Below, one piece after another: positions 18,150-28,951 of a DNA stretch of 64,000 nt. This stretch comes from Pseudomonas peli. Its GTDB lineage: Bacteria > Pseudomonadota > Gammaproteobacteria > Pseudomonadales > Pseudomonadaceae. The notes beneath the pieces were generated by a model. The model did no database searches. It was given only the letters and a program-made list of their open reading frames with translations, and was not told where the DNA came from. A program made the translations under genes and the position numbers. Numbering within the stretch: position 1 is the first letter of the stretch; each line of letters opens with the position of its first letter. The DNA is taken from positions 248,001 to 312,000 of the forward strand of contig NZ_FMTL01000001.1 in the NCBI RefSeq assembly GCF_900099645.1, written 5' to 3'.

Positions 18150-19341
18150 GGATGGTCTGAAGTAGTCCTGTATTTTCAGTCGACTTCAGCCGTCGCCGAT
18201 TTTGAAAGCAGCAAACCAATCAAAAACGATCAGATCACCCGCTCATTTCAGTGTTTCTGGCCGCCGCGATAACCTCGCAGCGGTCATTTCCCACATTACA
18301 GGCGCACCTCTCCCGCATTCGTCAGCAAATGCCGGCGCACCATCCACAGGTTCGACAGCGCGAACAGTGTCACCAGCTGTGCCGTGTTCTTCGCCAGGCC
18401 ACGGAAGCGTGTCTTCACATAGCCGAACTGGCGCTTGATCACCCGGAACGGATGCTCGACCTTGGCACGCACCTGGGCCTTGGCTTTCTCGATCTTGCGC
18501 TTGGCTTTGTACAGCGCGCTGCGCTTGCTCAGCTTCTTATACGTACTACGACGGGCCGCGATCTGCCAGATCACCTCACGGCCTTCATGTTCCGGGCGCT
18601 TCTCTACGCCGGTGTAGCCCGCGTCGGCACCGACCATGTTTTCCTCACCGTGCAGCAGTTTGTCGACCTGGGTAACGTCTGCAACGTTGGCTGCCGTCCC
18701 CACCACGCTGTGCACCAGGCCGGACTCGTCATCAACGCCGATATGCGCCTTCATGCCGAAGTAATACTGGTTTCCCTTCTTGGTCTGGTGCATTTGCGGG
18801 TCACGCTTGCCGTCCTTGTTCTTGGTCGAACTTGGCGCATTGATCAGCGTGGCATCGACGATAGTGCCTTGGCGCAACGACAAACCTCGGTCACCTAGGT
18901 AGCCATTGATCACAGCCAGGATGCCGGCAGCCAATTCGTGTTTCTCCAGCAGGCGGCGGAAGTTGAGGATGGTGGTTTCATCCGGAATGCGCTCCAGGCT
19001 CAGTCCGGCAAACTGGCGCAGGATGGTGGTCTCGTACAGCGCTTCCTCCATCGCCGGGTCGCTGTAGCCAAACCAGTTCTGCATCAGATGTATGCGCAGC
19101 ATCGCCATCAACGGGTACGCCGGACGACCACCCTCGCCTTTGGGGTAGTGCGGGTCGATCAGAGCGACCAAACCTTTCCACGGCACTACCTGATCCATCT
19201 CGATCAGGAACAGCTCTTTGCGGGTCTGTTTGCGCTTGCCGGCGTACTCGGCGTCGGCGAAGGTCATCTGCTTCATCGGAAAACTCGGCGGGTGGAGTCC
19301 GGGGATTTTGCCAAAATCAGGAAGTCTTTTTCAGAGTTTCC
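18150..19341 (-). mobile_element. Complete IS5-family insertion sequence, 1192 bp
   Basis: The element carries one intact transposase gene. Its ends are related inverted repeats: the left end starts GGATGGTCTGAAGTAGTCC and the right end, read inward, starts GGAAACTCTGAAAAAGAC, sharing GGA-N3-TCTGAA-N2-AG. A TTAG duplication flanks both ends and the length (1192 bp) is close to that of IS5 (about 1.2 kb). It inserted between the comEA-like gene and wbpM. All parts look intact, so it may still be active. The exact IS name needs a database. Confidence 0.85.
18296..19276 (-). CDS. IS5-family transposase
   Basis: A 326-residue DDE transposase of the IS5 group. Conserved blocks include the N-terminal PLMAMLRIHLMQNWFGYSDP region, the first catalytic Asp in GTIVDATLI, the second in GADAGYTG, and the C-terminal RAKVEHPFRVIKRQFGY block holding the catalytic Glu and the following Arg/Lys. 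No frameshift or stop is seen. It acts on the ends of its own element. Confidence 0.93.
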   Translation of the reverse strand: MKQMTFADAEYAGKRKQTRKELFLIEMDQVVPWKGLVALIDPHYPKGEGGRPAYPLMAMLRIHLMQNWFGYSDPAMEEALYETTILRQFAGLSLERIPDETTILNFRRLLEKHELAAGILAVINGYLGDRGLSLRQGTIVDATLINAPSSTKNKDGKRDPQMHQTKKGNQYYFGMKAHIGVDDESGLVHSVVGTAANVADVTQVDKLLHGEENMVGADAGYTGVEKRPEHEGREVIWQIAARRSTYKKLSKRSALYKAKRKIEKAKAQVRAKVEHPFRVIKRQFGYVKTRFRGLAKNTAQLVTLFALSNLWMVRRHLLTNAGEVRL

Positions 19342-19345
19342 TTAG
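19342..19345. repeat. Right copy of 4-bp target-site duplication (TTAG)
   Basis: Matches the copy at 18146-18149. Removing the IS and one copy rejoins the comEA-like leader to the region before wbpM's 3' end. Confidence 0.75.
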
Positions 19346-19471
19346 TTTTCATCGACGTGGGACTTCCCTCTCCACGCTCTGAAAACTAGCTGCTGTAATG
19401 CACTTGTCAAATAACTCTATGCATAACTGAGTAGATCAGCACCAAACTGTCCACACGCACCGTTCCACACC

Positions 19472-19500
19472 GGAGCCTTACGGTATATACCTAAGGCTCC
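19472..19500 (-). terminator. Hairpin overlapping the wbpM stop codon
   Basis: GGAGCCTTA and TAAGGCTCC form a perfect 9-bp stem with an 11-base loop; the wbpM stop codon (19491-19493) lies at the edge of the loop. There is no T tract after it on the minus strand, so it may be a weak terminator or a 3' stability element at the end of the O-antigen operon. Confidence 0.45.
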
Positions 19501-21479
19501 AGCCGACGCTTCATATGTATCCAGTCAACGATCTCGCCTTCCGGTTTGTAACCACTAACCGTCTCACGCAACAACTGGCGCACACGGTCATAGTCATCAC
19601 GCTCCACCGCATCCAGCAACTCGCTCAAACGCACCTTGAACGGCTCCCATGGCAAGTGCTCTTCATTAGCGCGCATGATCATCGGGTGCTCAGTCGGGCT
19701 AACGTCATCGCCGATCAACAGCTCCTCATAGAGTTTCTCACCAGGGCGCAGGCCGGTAAACTCGATGGCGATATCACCGTGAGGTTTCCCCGCAGAGCGC
19801 ACGCTCAGGCCGCTGAGATGAACCATCTTTTCCGCCAGATCAGCAATTTTGACCGGCTCGCCCATATCAAGTACGAATACATCCCCGCCCTTACCCATCG
19901 CTCCAGCCTGGATCACCAGCTGTGCAGCCTCAGGGATGGTCATAAAGTAACGAGTGATATTTGGGTGAGTGACCGTAACCGGACCGCCTTTACGAATCTG
20001 TTCATGAAACAGCGGTATAACTGAGCCAGAAGAGCCCAACACATTCCCAAAGCGCACCATCGTAAAGCGCGTTTTATTCAGCTGGCGCAGCGCTTTGTCA
20101 TCCTCGAACAAGGCTGGCGCAGACTCGCGACTAAGAGCCTGGAGCACCATCTCAGCCAAACGCTTGGTACTGCCCATAACATTGGTCGGGCGTACTGCCT
20201 TGTCGGTGGAGATCAGCACAAAGTTGCTCACCCCTGCTCTGATCGCCGCTTGCGCAGTATTCAGTGTACCTACCAGGTTGTTCAGCACGCCTTCGGTGAT
20301 ATTGTGCTCCACAATAGGCACATGCTTATAAGCTGCCGCGTGATAGACCGTATCCACTTTCCAAGCTTGCATCACAGCCAACAATCTATCGGCACTACGG
20401 ATTGAACCAAGGATAGGCACCAGCCGCAGCGGTAGAGACTCGCGCTTGATGCGCGCCTGTAGCTCGCTGTGAATGCTGTAAAGGTTGAACTCACTGTGTT
20501 CGAACAACAAAAGCGTTGTAGGTTGATTGAGCAGAATTTGCCGGCACAATTCAGCACCAATCGAACCACCAGCGCCGGTTACCATCACCACCTGATTACG
20601 GATGCAGCGCTCAAACAACGCCTGTTGCGGAGGAACAGAATCACGCCCTAGCAAGTCGGCGATATCCACTTCCTGAACATCCTCGACCTTCACCCGGCCA
20701 CTGGCCAAATCCATAAAGCCGGGGATGCTGCGCACATGCAAAGGGAAATGTTCCAGCCCTTCAAGAATCTGCCGCCGCCGCCCCCGCGACACCGAAGGCA
20801 TGGCCAAAAGAACTTCATCGGCACCGGTTTCATTGATCATCTGCTGAATATGCTTGGGGGTGTAAACCCGCAGCCCGGCAATCGTGCGATTGGCAATGCC
20901 TGAATCGTCATCAATAAACGCCACGGGACGCATGGAACGGCCCATGTGCAGCGCTGCGACCAGTTGATTACCTGCCGCACCTGCACCATAGATGGCAACA
21001 CGCGGTAAATGTGCTTCACGGGCACCAAAAGGCAAGCCAAAACCCGCCATGTACCAATCACCCATAAAATACTGACGCATCACCAGACGCAAACCACCAA
21101 TGAGCACAAGGCTCAACCACCAGTAGTTAAATACAAGCGAACGCGGAATTGTCGAAGGTGCATCGCGGTACCAGTACACAGCCAGCGCAAGAATCAACGC
21201 GGATAGAGATACAGCCTTGGCAATGGTGAGCAGCGCATCGTTGCCCAAATAACGCATTACAGCGCGATACATTCCGAGGCGAATAAAAAGCGGGATAGCC
21301 ACAACTGGTGCCAATGTGAACAACCACAGGTGTCCACCTAATGGTTCAACATGCCCATCTATTCCGAGACGCGCCACAAAGGCTAGCCACAGTGCCAGCC
21401 AAACCAGACACACATCGGTTACAACCTGCAAAACCCTTTTCTGACGGCGCGTCAAGCCTAAAAGCTTTTCACGAAACAT
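19491..21479 (-). CDS. wbpM: UDP-GlcNAc 4,6-dehydratase, membrane-anchored (WbpM-type)
   Basis: A 662-residue inner-membrane enzyme that makes the 4-keto-6-deoxy sugar nucleotide needed for UDP-QuiNAc/FucNAc-type residues. Four membrane helices lie in residues 1-140, a CoA-binding-like Rossmann domain (AIYGAGAAGNQL) follows, and the catalytic extended SDR domain begins with VTGAGGSIG near 300. The usual catalytic Tyr is Met (M435-x3-K439), the SMK form typical of WbpM. It is the last gene of the O-antigen locus, 55 bases after the sugar-phosphate transferase gene. It is a required enzyme for O-antigen in many P. aeruginosa serotypes. Confidence 0.95.
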   Translation of the reverse strand: MFREKLLGLTRRQKRVLQVVTDVCLVWLALWLAFVARLGIDGHVEPLGGHLWLFTLAPVVAIPLFIRLGMYRAVMRYLGNDALLTIAKAVSLSALILALAVYWYRDAPSTIPRSLVFNYWWLSLVLIGGLRLVMRQYFMGDWYMAGFGLPFGAREAHLPRVAIYGAGAAGNQLVAALHMGRSMRPVAFIDDDSGIANRTIAGLRVYTPKHIQQMINETGADEVLLAMPSVSRGRRRQILEGLEHFPLHVRSIPGFMDLASGRVKVEDVQEVDIADLLGRDSVPPQQALFERCIRNQVVMVTGAGGSIGAELCRQILLNQPTTLLLFEHSEFNLYSIHSELQARIKRESLPLRLVPILGSIRSADRLLAVMQAWKVDTVYHAAAYKHVPIVEHNITEGVLNNLVGTLNTAQAAIRAGVSNFVLISTDKAVRPTNVMGSTKRLAEMVLQALSRESAPALFEDDKALRQLNKTRFTMVRFGNVLGSSGSVIPLFHEQIRKGGPVTVTHPNITRYFMTIPEAAQLVIQAGAMGKGGDVFVLDMGEPVKIADLAEKMVHLSGLSVRSAGKPHGDIAIEFTGLRPGEKLYEELLIGDDVSPTEHPMIMRANEEHLPWEPFKVRLSELLDAVERDDYDRVRQLLRETVSGYKPEGEIVDWIHMKRRLEP

Positions 21480-21534
21480 AAGCGCTCCACTCGCATTGGG
21501 TCGGCTGAGCTAAACGGAGGGCTGTCAGCAGGCG

Positions 21535-22092
21535 CTAACCCTTTCTGACGATCCGGTCTCCCGCCCCTTGACCGACCACAGTCATAACTATGTATTTGAA
21601 GTAATAGGCAAGTGTAAGCGTTTCAATCATTTTCTTATCTATTTCTGCCAACAGGGCAGGCGTAGACATATCAATACCACTGACTTGTGCCAAACCTGTG
21701 ATGCCGGGGCGTACATCAAAGACATGGCGCTCGGCACGCTCCGTAGTCAACTCCGTCTGATTGAACAAACCAGGTCGCGGCCCAACCAGACTCATGTCGC
21801 CCTTGAGCACGTTCCACAATTGTGGCAGCTCATCCAGTTTGGTCTTACGCAAAAAATGACCAAACCGGGTGACTGAAGCACTGCTAGCCAGGTGAGTCGC
21901 AACAGAGGCCGTATCAATCGCCATGGTGCGGAACTTGAGCAGCGTGAAAGGCTGTTGATGGCGACCAACGCGGACCTGACGAAAGATAGGAGAACCCGTA
22001 TCAAATAAACCAACCAACGTCAGCAGCACCAGCACCGGTGCGCCAACAAGCAGGCCCAGTAAAGAAAAAACAACATCGAAAAAACGAATCAA
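21535..22092 (-). CDS. Initiating sugar-phosphate transferase (small monotopic PGT, PglC/WbpL role)
   Basis: A 185-residue bacterial sugar transferase of the monotopic phosphoglycosyl transferase type. One N-terminal re-entrant hydrophobic helix ([24 protein letters not shown]) is followed by [21 protein letters not shown], the catalytic Asp-Glu in [24 protein letters not shown], and [12 protein letters not shown]. It should transfer a sugar 1-phosphate, probably QuiNAc- or FucNAc-like given the neighbours, to undecaprenyl phosphate. In P. aeruginosa the corresponding position holds WbpL, a polytopic enzyme of another fold, so this is a functional, not sequence, counterpart. It lies 19 bases after the wbpV-like gene. 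Confidence 0.88.
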   Translation of the reverse strand: MIRFFDVVFSLLGLLVGAPVLVLLTLVGLFDTGSPIFRQVRVGRHQQPFTLLKFRTMAIDTASVATHLASSASVTRFGHFLRKTKLDELPQLWNVLKGDMSLVGPRPGLFNQTELTTERAERHVFDVRPGITGLAQVSGIDMSTPALLAEIDKKMIETLTLAYYFKYIVMTVVGQGAGDRIVRKG

Positions 22093-22111
22093 GGATTCAC
22101 TCCAAATACAG

Positions 22112-23056
22112 TCAATCAGGCTTCGCGAAACAACGCCTCAAACCTTCGTCCACCGTAAAGGGTGGCGTCCAGTCCAATAATTCGCATGTGTGAGCAATGT
22201 CCACTTGCAACGAACCCAGCAAGCGCTGCGCGAACGTGCGTTTGCCGAGCAGCATTGCTCCACACGTCAGCAAACCAGCCGGCACAGCAATCAAACGCGA
22301 AGGCCGACCCTTGGCCCGGGCCACCCCACGCAACAACTGTGTTGTGGACACGTCCTCACCATCGCCAGCCAAGAAAACTTGATTAGCAGCGGCCGGGTGA
22401 TCAATACAACGGATAATCAGGTCAACCAGATTATCGATACCCACCAGGGATCGAAGGTTATGAATGGCACCAAGAGGCAGGGGCAGTCCCTTTTCAACGA
22501 GCCTGATCATACTGGCAAAGTTGCCCTTGACGCCTGGCCCATACACCAGCGGCGGGCGGACAATCACCACCTCAAGGCCAGTCTCGGCAGCGATCTGCAT
22601 CAACCCCTGCTCAGCCTCCAGCTTAGAAAGACCATAGGCATCCTCAGGTGCAGGCACGTCAGACGCGAGGAAAGGCTTGCCTGATGAAGTAGCTTCGCCA
22701 TTGACCTTGATCGAACTGATGAAAATAAAGCGCTTTACCCCCGCAGCTGCAGCCTGGCGCGCCAGATTCAAGGTGCCGTCAACATTGACTTTGCGGAACT
22801 CGGCGAGCGGGTCGGTAACGCTGTCGTTCATCACATGAACGCGGGCAGCTGCATGAATAACTGCCTCAACCCCCTGCAAGGCTGGTAGCCAGTTACTATT
22901 GGCGCTTATATCGGCAACCAAAAAACCGCTATCTTCCCCCGCACGCCCAGTAGCCAACTTGCGCTTGGCCGCGATCACTCGGTGTTCTCTAGCCAACAAT
23001 TCATTGAGCAGCGCCTGACCCACAAATCCCGTGGCACCGGTCAGCAAGATACGCAC
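22112..23056 (-). CDS. NAD-dependent epimerase/dehydratase (WbpV-like 4-reductase)
   Basis: A 314-residue extended SDR: GATGFVG cofactor loop at 7-13, SSIKVNGE and the catalytic YGLSK (Tyr/Lys) motif. It resembles WbpV-type reductases that reduce the WbpM product to UDP-QuiNAc (or a C4 epimer), working between WbpM and the initiating transferase next to it. The product stereochemistry cannot be read from sequence. It sits between the rhamnosyltransferase genes and the initiating transferase gene. Confidence 0.82.
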   Translation of the reverse strand: MRILLTGATGFVGQALLNELLAREHRVIAAKRKLATGRAGEDSGFLVADISANSNWLPALQGVEAVIHAAARVHVMNDSVTDPLAEFRKVNVDGTLNLARQAAAAGVKRFIFISSIKVNGEATSSGKPFLASDVPAPEDAYGLSKLEAEQGLMQIAAETGLEVVIVRPPLVYGPGVKGNFASMIRLVEKGLPLPLGAIHNLRSLVGIDNLVDLIIRCIDHPAAANQVFLAGDGEDVSTTQLLRGVARAKGRPSRLIAVPAGLLTCGAMLLGKRTFAQRLLGSLQVDIAHTCELLDWTPPFTVDEGLRRCFAKPD

Positions 23057-23072
23057 AGATCAGCTCCTAATG

Positions 23073-24185
23073 TCATAGCAGGCTGCGATACAGTGAGGCA
23101 TAGGAAGAAACCATCGCGTCAGCGGAAAACAGCTGTTCAAAGCGTTGCGCTGCCCGCCCCCCCATCTCGGCGGCTACCCCTGGCTGATCCCATAGCACTC
23201 GCAATGCATGCCTGAGTGCAGCGGGATCGGCAGGAGGCACGACCAACCCGGTCTCACCGGCAATGTTGATATAGGTAGTGCCGGTACCTATCTCGCAAGA
23301 GATCATCGGCTTGCCATACATAGCAGCCTCAGCAAGGGATATACCAAACGCCTCGGAACGCAGATGCGATGGAAAGACAAAAGCGCTGCAAAGTGTCAAT
23401 AACGCAGCCTTGTCCTCGTCAGGCAAGCCGCCAAGAAAATGAATATTACTGAGGTTTAAGTGCCCGGCTTGCGCACGTAACTCGGCGTCAAGCGGCCCCC
23501 CCCCCACAATCACCACAACCATGTCCGTGCCTGCAACAGCTTCCAGCAGGTATTTCAACCCTTTGTAGTAGCGCAAAGCGCCTACAAACAGGAAAAAACG
23601 TGCGCCCAAACGGCTTTGCCAGTACGCCAACCTCTGCGCAGAAGGCTGCGGGTAGGTCGCCTTGTCCAGGCCATACGGAATCACGCTCACCTTGCCCCGA
23701 TAGCGCTGAAGTACCGGGCTAGTAGCGACGTAGTTAGGCGAAGCCGCAACAATACAATCCACGCTGCTTAGAAAACGCTGCATCAACGGCTGATACAACT
23801 TAAGCAGCACCTTCTGCTTGACAATATCCGAGTGGTAAGTGACCACAGTGGGCTTATAGACGCGAGTCGCAAAGTGCACCAGATCCATGAAAGGCCAGGG
23901 AAAGTGGTAATGAATGATGTCTGCTTGCTTGGCCAACTCGGCAAAATCGCGCACGGCCGACAAAGAGAACCCTGTGGACGCCACATGTAGATCAAGCTTG
24001 GAGCGATGTGCCAAATGATTACCGACACTCTCCCCCCGAGCACCACCGCGACCACTTAAATAAAGCACTTCAGATTGAATACCGTGCGCAGCCCCTCCTT
24101 GGGCCAGCTGGAAAATAACCTGCTCGATTCCACCCATCGTATCCGGGTAGTAGGTTTTGAAAAAATGCAGAACCTTGATCATCAA
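23073..24185 (-). CDS. GT4 glycosyltransferase (WbpZ-like rhamnosyltransferase)
   Basis: A 370-residue GT-B family 4 glycosyltransferase. It begins with the acceptor-side block FFKTYYPDTMGGIEQVIFQLAQG and has the donor-side block FPSHLRSEAFGISLAEAAMYGKPMISCEIG with the E-x7-E pattern. Its start and the cluster (gmd, rmd, Wzm, Wzt) suggest a WbpZ-like D-rhamnosyltransferase of the common-antigen type. Its start codon overlaps the preceding gene's stop by four bases (ATGA), so the two are translationally coupled. The linkage it forms is inferred only. Confidence 0.82.
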   Translation of the reverse strand: MMIKVLHFFKTYYPDTMGGIEQVIFQLAQGGAAHGIQSEVLYLSGRGGARGESVGNHLAHRSKLDLHVASTGFSLSAVRDFAELAKQADIIHYHFPWPFMDLVHFATRVYKPTVVTYHSDIVKQKVLLKLYQPLMQRFLSSVDCIVAASPNYVATSPVLQRYRGKVSVIPYGLDKATYPQPSAQRLAYWQSRLGARFFLFVGALRYYKGLKYLLEAVAGTDMVVVIVGGGPLDAELRAQAGHLNLSNIHFLGGLPDEDKAALLTLCSAFVFPSHLRSEAFGISLAEAAMYGKPMISCEIGTGTTYINIAGETGLVVPPADPAALRHALRVLWDQPGVAAEMGGRAAQRFEQLFSADAMVSSYASLYRSLL

Positions 24186-25324
24186 CTGTCCATAACACGG
24201 CGGTAGACTTGCAACGTTTCAGCCGCGCAACGCTCCCAGGAAAATAACCCAGCATGCCGCAAGCCCTGCACCACGGCCGCAGCACGCCAGCTTTCATCTT
24301 CAAGCCCTTGCAGCAATAACTGAGTCAGGGCCGGAGTATCCAGCGGTGCACACATCAAGGCAGCCGCACCAGCAACTTCAGGCAGCGATGAACTGTTTGA
24401 GCATACAACCGGCACGCCGGAACTCATCGCCTCCAGTACCGGCAAACCAAACCCTTCATACAGAGAAGGAAAAGCAAACAGCCTCGCACCGGCCAACAAC
24501 AGCGGCAGATCGTCGGCCGGAACAAACCCCAGGTATTTAGCCCAGCCCTCACGGCGTGCCGTTTCAAGCCGCTGAAGGATATCGTCGTTACGCCAACCCT
24601 TGTAGCCGGTAAGCACTAGCGGCCAAAGCTGACGCAAAGCCATGGGCAGTCGGCTGTAAGCATCCAGCAGACCCACGATATTCTTGCGCGGCTCAATGGT
24701 ACCGACGAACAGACTATACCCACCGGGCAGCAAACCATACCGCGCGAGAGGCGCTTGCAGCTCAGCCTCGCTGCGCGGATAAAACTCCGCGGAACTGGCG
24801 AGTGGTACCGTATGAATGCGCTCCAGGGGCCAGGAAAAATATTCAGCCAGTTCGCGCCGGGTGTACTCCGAGTCTGTAATCAGGGCATCCGCACGGCTCA
24901 GGGTTTGTTTAAGTTCCTTTTGCAAATAGCGGATACGCTGAGGCGCATGACAATGCGCCCAGGTAAACGGCGAAAGGTCGTGAAACGTCGCCACACCCCT
25001 CCCAGGGAAAGGCGGAAGAAAGAAGTTGGGCCCGTGATAAAGATAATCAGCATAGTGTTTCAAGGCTCGGCGGCGCAGCAGCGGCATCAACAGGCGATAA
25101 GCCTCGATAGCAAACGCACTTTGCTGCACAGCTCGCTTCAACCCATAACCACTGCCTGAGGTGTCGCCAGCAGTAGGCAACGCCGGCAACACTCTCGTGC
25201 CCGAAAAGAACTGTAGATCAGTAATCTCAGTGCTCTGCTGCAGCCTGCGTGCTAATTCATAGGTATAACGGCCAATGCCGGTCAGCGGAAAACGGACCGG
25301 CTCAACGGATAGCATTAATTTCAT
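24182..25324 (-). CDS. GT4 glycosyltransferase (WbpY-like rhamnosyltransferase)
   Basis: A 380-residue GT4 enzyme with the start MKLMLSVEPVRFPLTGIGRYTYEL, typical of WbpY/mannosyltransferase-like proteins, GTIEPRKNI in the hinge and FPSLYEGFGLPVLEAMSSGVPVV as the donor site. Together with its coupled neighbour it probably polymerises D-rhamnose. It starts two bases after the rmd stop codon, within one operon. P. aeruginosa also uses WbpX, for which no clear orthologue is visible here. Confidence 0.83.
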   Translation of the reverse strand: MKLMLSVEPVRFPLTGIGRYTYELARRLQQSTEITDLQFFSGTRVLPALPTAGDTSGSGYGLKRAVQQSAFAIEAYRLLMPLLRRRALKHYADYLYHGPNFFLPPFPGRGVATFHDLSPFTWAHCHAPQRIRYLQKELKQTLSRADALITDSEYTRRELAEYFSWPLERIHTVPLASSAEFYPRSEAELQAPLARYGLLPGGYSLFVGTIEPRKNIVGLLDAYSRLPMALRQLWPLVLTGYKGWRNDDILQRLETARREGWAKYLGFVPADDLPLLLAGARLFAFPSLYEGFGLPVLEAMSSGVPVVCSNSSSLPEVAGAAALMCAPLDTPALTQLLLQGLEDESWRAAAVVQGLRHAGLFSWERCAAETLQVYRRVMDS

Positions 25325-25326
25325 TT

Positions 25327-26222
25327 TCAGTCAGCCATTAGCATCCAGCGCAGGGTGTCTGCCAATGGTGGGGTTTGCCAACTACCAAGCAACGAACGCA
25401 GATTGGATGCATCGCCACACAGCGTCTTGACCTCACTCGCACGAACGAACGCAGGATTTACTTCGATCTGCATATCCAGACCAGTAATCGACTGACACAT
25501 CCCTATTACTTCTCGTAACGAGTGGGCTTGCCCAGAACACACATTGACTGTTTGCCCAACGGGCTTTACCTCGAGCAAGCCGCGATAGGCCTGCACCACG
25601 TCACGCACATCACTGAAATCGCGCCAGACATCCAGATTACCGAGCTCGATCTTTGCCGCCTTGCGGCGAAAATGCGAAACAATCTTCGGCAACAAAAAAT
25701 TGTCGGCCTGACCGACGCCGGTGTAATTGAAGGGCCGGACGATCACAATCGGCAAGCGCTCATACCAGAGGCTGGCCATGTATTCCATGGCCAACTTGCT
25801 AACGGCATAGTCATTTGCCGGTGCCGGCGTAGTCAATTCACTCAAAACGCCTTCCGACGCGTTGCCATACACATTGGCACTGCTCGCTAGCAAAATGCAC
25901 TCGGGTAACTTACCGCACGCAGCAATACCCTCGAGCAGATTACGCGTACCCAGCAGGTTGACCTGATAAAAGGCGTTGGCATCGCCATGGCCGACAAAGG
26001 CCAATGCCGCCAGGTGAACAACCACATCCGGTTGAATGTCTGCCAGCACCGCACGCAAAGCTTCAGCATCGGTCAGGTCGGCTTGGTAATAACCGGCCTC
26101 GCTACCTGGATGGCTACCCAGTCCGATCACCTCGTAGCCATTGGCCTCCAGTTCGGCCGCCATATAGCGACCGGTGAAGCCATGTATGCCCGTAATAAGC
26201 GCGCGTTTACCGGCAGTATTCA

Positions 26223-26223
<1 letters not shown>
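25327..26223 (-). CDS. rmd: GDP-6-deoxy-D-lyxo-4-hexulose (4-keto-rhamnose) reductase
   Basis: A 298-residue extended SDR that reduces the Gmd product to GDP-D-rhamnose. It has GIHGFTGRY (cofactor loop), ASSANVYG, and the catalytic YAVSK. It overlaps the gmd stop codon by one base (TGATG), as expected for a coupled pathway pair. Its best alternative would be a general epimerase, but size and linkage with gmd favour Rmd. Confidence 0.9.
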
Positions 26224-27585
<1,362 letters not shown>

Positions 27586-27589
<4 letters not shown>

Positions 27590-28314
27590 TCGCAGTTTCC
27601 TCTCTCGATACTTTGCAACTGACGCTCAGTTTTGACCGGATGATATTTTCCTTTATCAACCTGGAACACGCCGATGCGTTTCTGCCTCAACACCATTTCA
27701 TTATAAGCCGGTGCCACATAGAACTTCCCGTCTGAGCTAGCACTCTTACGAATCATACCCTTAACTGCATCGACGAACTCGTGAGTACGTGAGAACCAAA
27801 ACACCCCAACAGTGGCAGACTGACTAATTGGATTTTGCTGGGCTGCCTCTATAACCAATCCCTGATCGTCTAGGCGAACATAGGAATAGCGTGGATGAAC
27901 CGACCGGAAGGTAATAGTACCACCATCGAGGTTACGAGCCCGAAAGTCTACTAGCACTTCTGCGAGATTGACATCGACGAGTTCGTTAGCGCTGATAACC
28001 AGTAATTCAGCATCACCATCTAGGCCACTTGCAGCCAAAAGAGCCGTGCAGGCAGAACCCTGCGTACAAGCGGGTATGCGCGCAATGGAAGCATCTGGAG
28101 TAATTAACTGCGCAATTTGATCAAGGTGGAAGTGCTCTAAGTCTTTCTCTAGAAAAGCGTAGACATAACGCGAATCCTGGACTTGGCGTGTACTTTCGAT
28201 GACTCGCTCCAGAAGCGGCGCACCATCCACTTCAGTTAGACACAATGGATAACCACCATCGTGATTTTCAAATTCAACCGGGCCCGCCGCAAGAATAAGA
28301 ATATTTATACTCAT
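27586..28314 (-). CDS. Nucleotidyltransferase-like protein, degenerate active site
   Basis: A 242-residue protein with the fold pattern of sugar/polyol nucleotidyltransferases. The usual GxGxRF and PKPL signature is replaced by LAAGPVEFENHDGGYPLCL, and the metal-binding Asp of the SD motif is absent (ISANELVDVN). The rest keeps family features shared with its paralogue at 29578-30327: GSACTALLAA, ATVGVFWF, and FYVAPAYNEM. It therefore looks like a duplicate that lost catalysis and may be regulatory or structural, or it may use an unusual substrate. It starts two bases before the HAD gene ends and overlaps the cupin start. Confidence 0.75.
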
Positions 28315-28316
28315 AC

Positions 28317-28946
28317 TTATACCACTGAATCAATTTCAGCAATTCGCCGCTGAATATTATTGAAATTCGTATCATCCACTGTACGGACTACTAGCAAATG
28401 AGCACCGGAGGCCCGGGCCGCACGAATCCCATTTTCATTATCTTCGACAACCAGGCACTCTTCGGGCTTTAAATTTAAAAAATTGATAGCCTTTGTATAC
28501 ATCTCTGGGTCTGGCTTACCTTTACTGACGTCCTCGTTCGAAACAAGTAGATCTAGGTACTGCATAAGATTCGCCTTACGCATCATAGTTTCAACAGTGT
28601 CGCGAACAGAATTGGAGCACACAGCCATAAAATAACCCGCATGCTTGAGCGATGAAAGAGCATACTCGTGAGTAAAGCGAGGATTGCAACGAGCATGTAT
28701 GATATCCATAGTGTACTGCTGCTTCATCTCATTAATGAAATCATGCAAATCCTTTGGAAGCCCACGTTCAAGAGATAGCATCTCTAACTTCTTGCGAGTA
28801 GGCAAACCGTCAAAAGTCGTCAAATGATCCGCACGTGAAATAGGCATCCCAAAAAGCTCAAGAGCTCGATTAAGAGCCTCGTAATGCCAATCTTTGGCAT
28901 CAATAAGAACGCCATCCATATCGAAGAGAATTGCTTTAATAGCCAT
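28317..28946 (-). CDS. HAD-superfamily phosphatase/phosphomutase-like protein
   Basis: A 209-residue HAD subfamily IA protein. Catalytic D9 and D11 are in LFDMDGVLIDA, the motif II Ser is in VCSNSVRD, the motif III Lys in KGKPDPEM, and the motif IV acidic pair in VVEDNENG. The cap is the small helical C1 type seen in beta-phosphoglucomutase-like enzymes. In this cassette it probably dephosphorylates a sugar or polyol phosphate intermediate before or after activation; the substrate is unknown. It starts five bases after the GDPD-like stop codon. Confidence 0.83.
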   Translation of the reverse strand: MAIKAILFDMDGVLIDAKDWHYEALNRALELFGMPISRADHLTTFDGLPTRKKLEMLSLERGLPKDLHDFINEMKQQYTMDIIHARCNPRFTHEYALSSLKHAGYFMAVCSNSVRDTVETMMRKANLMQYLDLLVSNEDVSKGKPDPEMYTKAINFLNLKPEECLVVEDNENGIRAARASGAHLLVVRTVDDTNFNNIQRRIAEIDSVV

Positions 28947-28951
28947 ACTAA

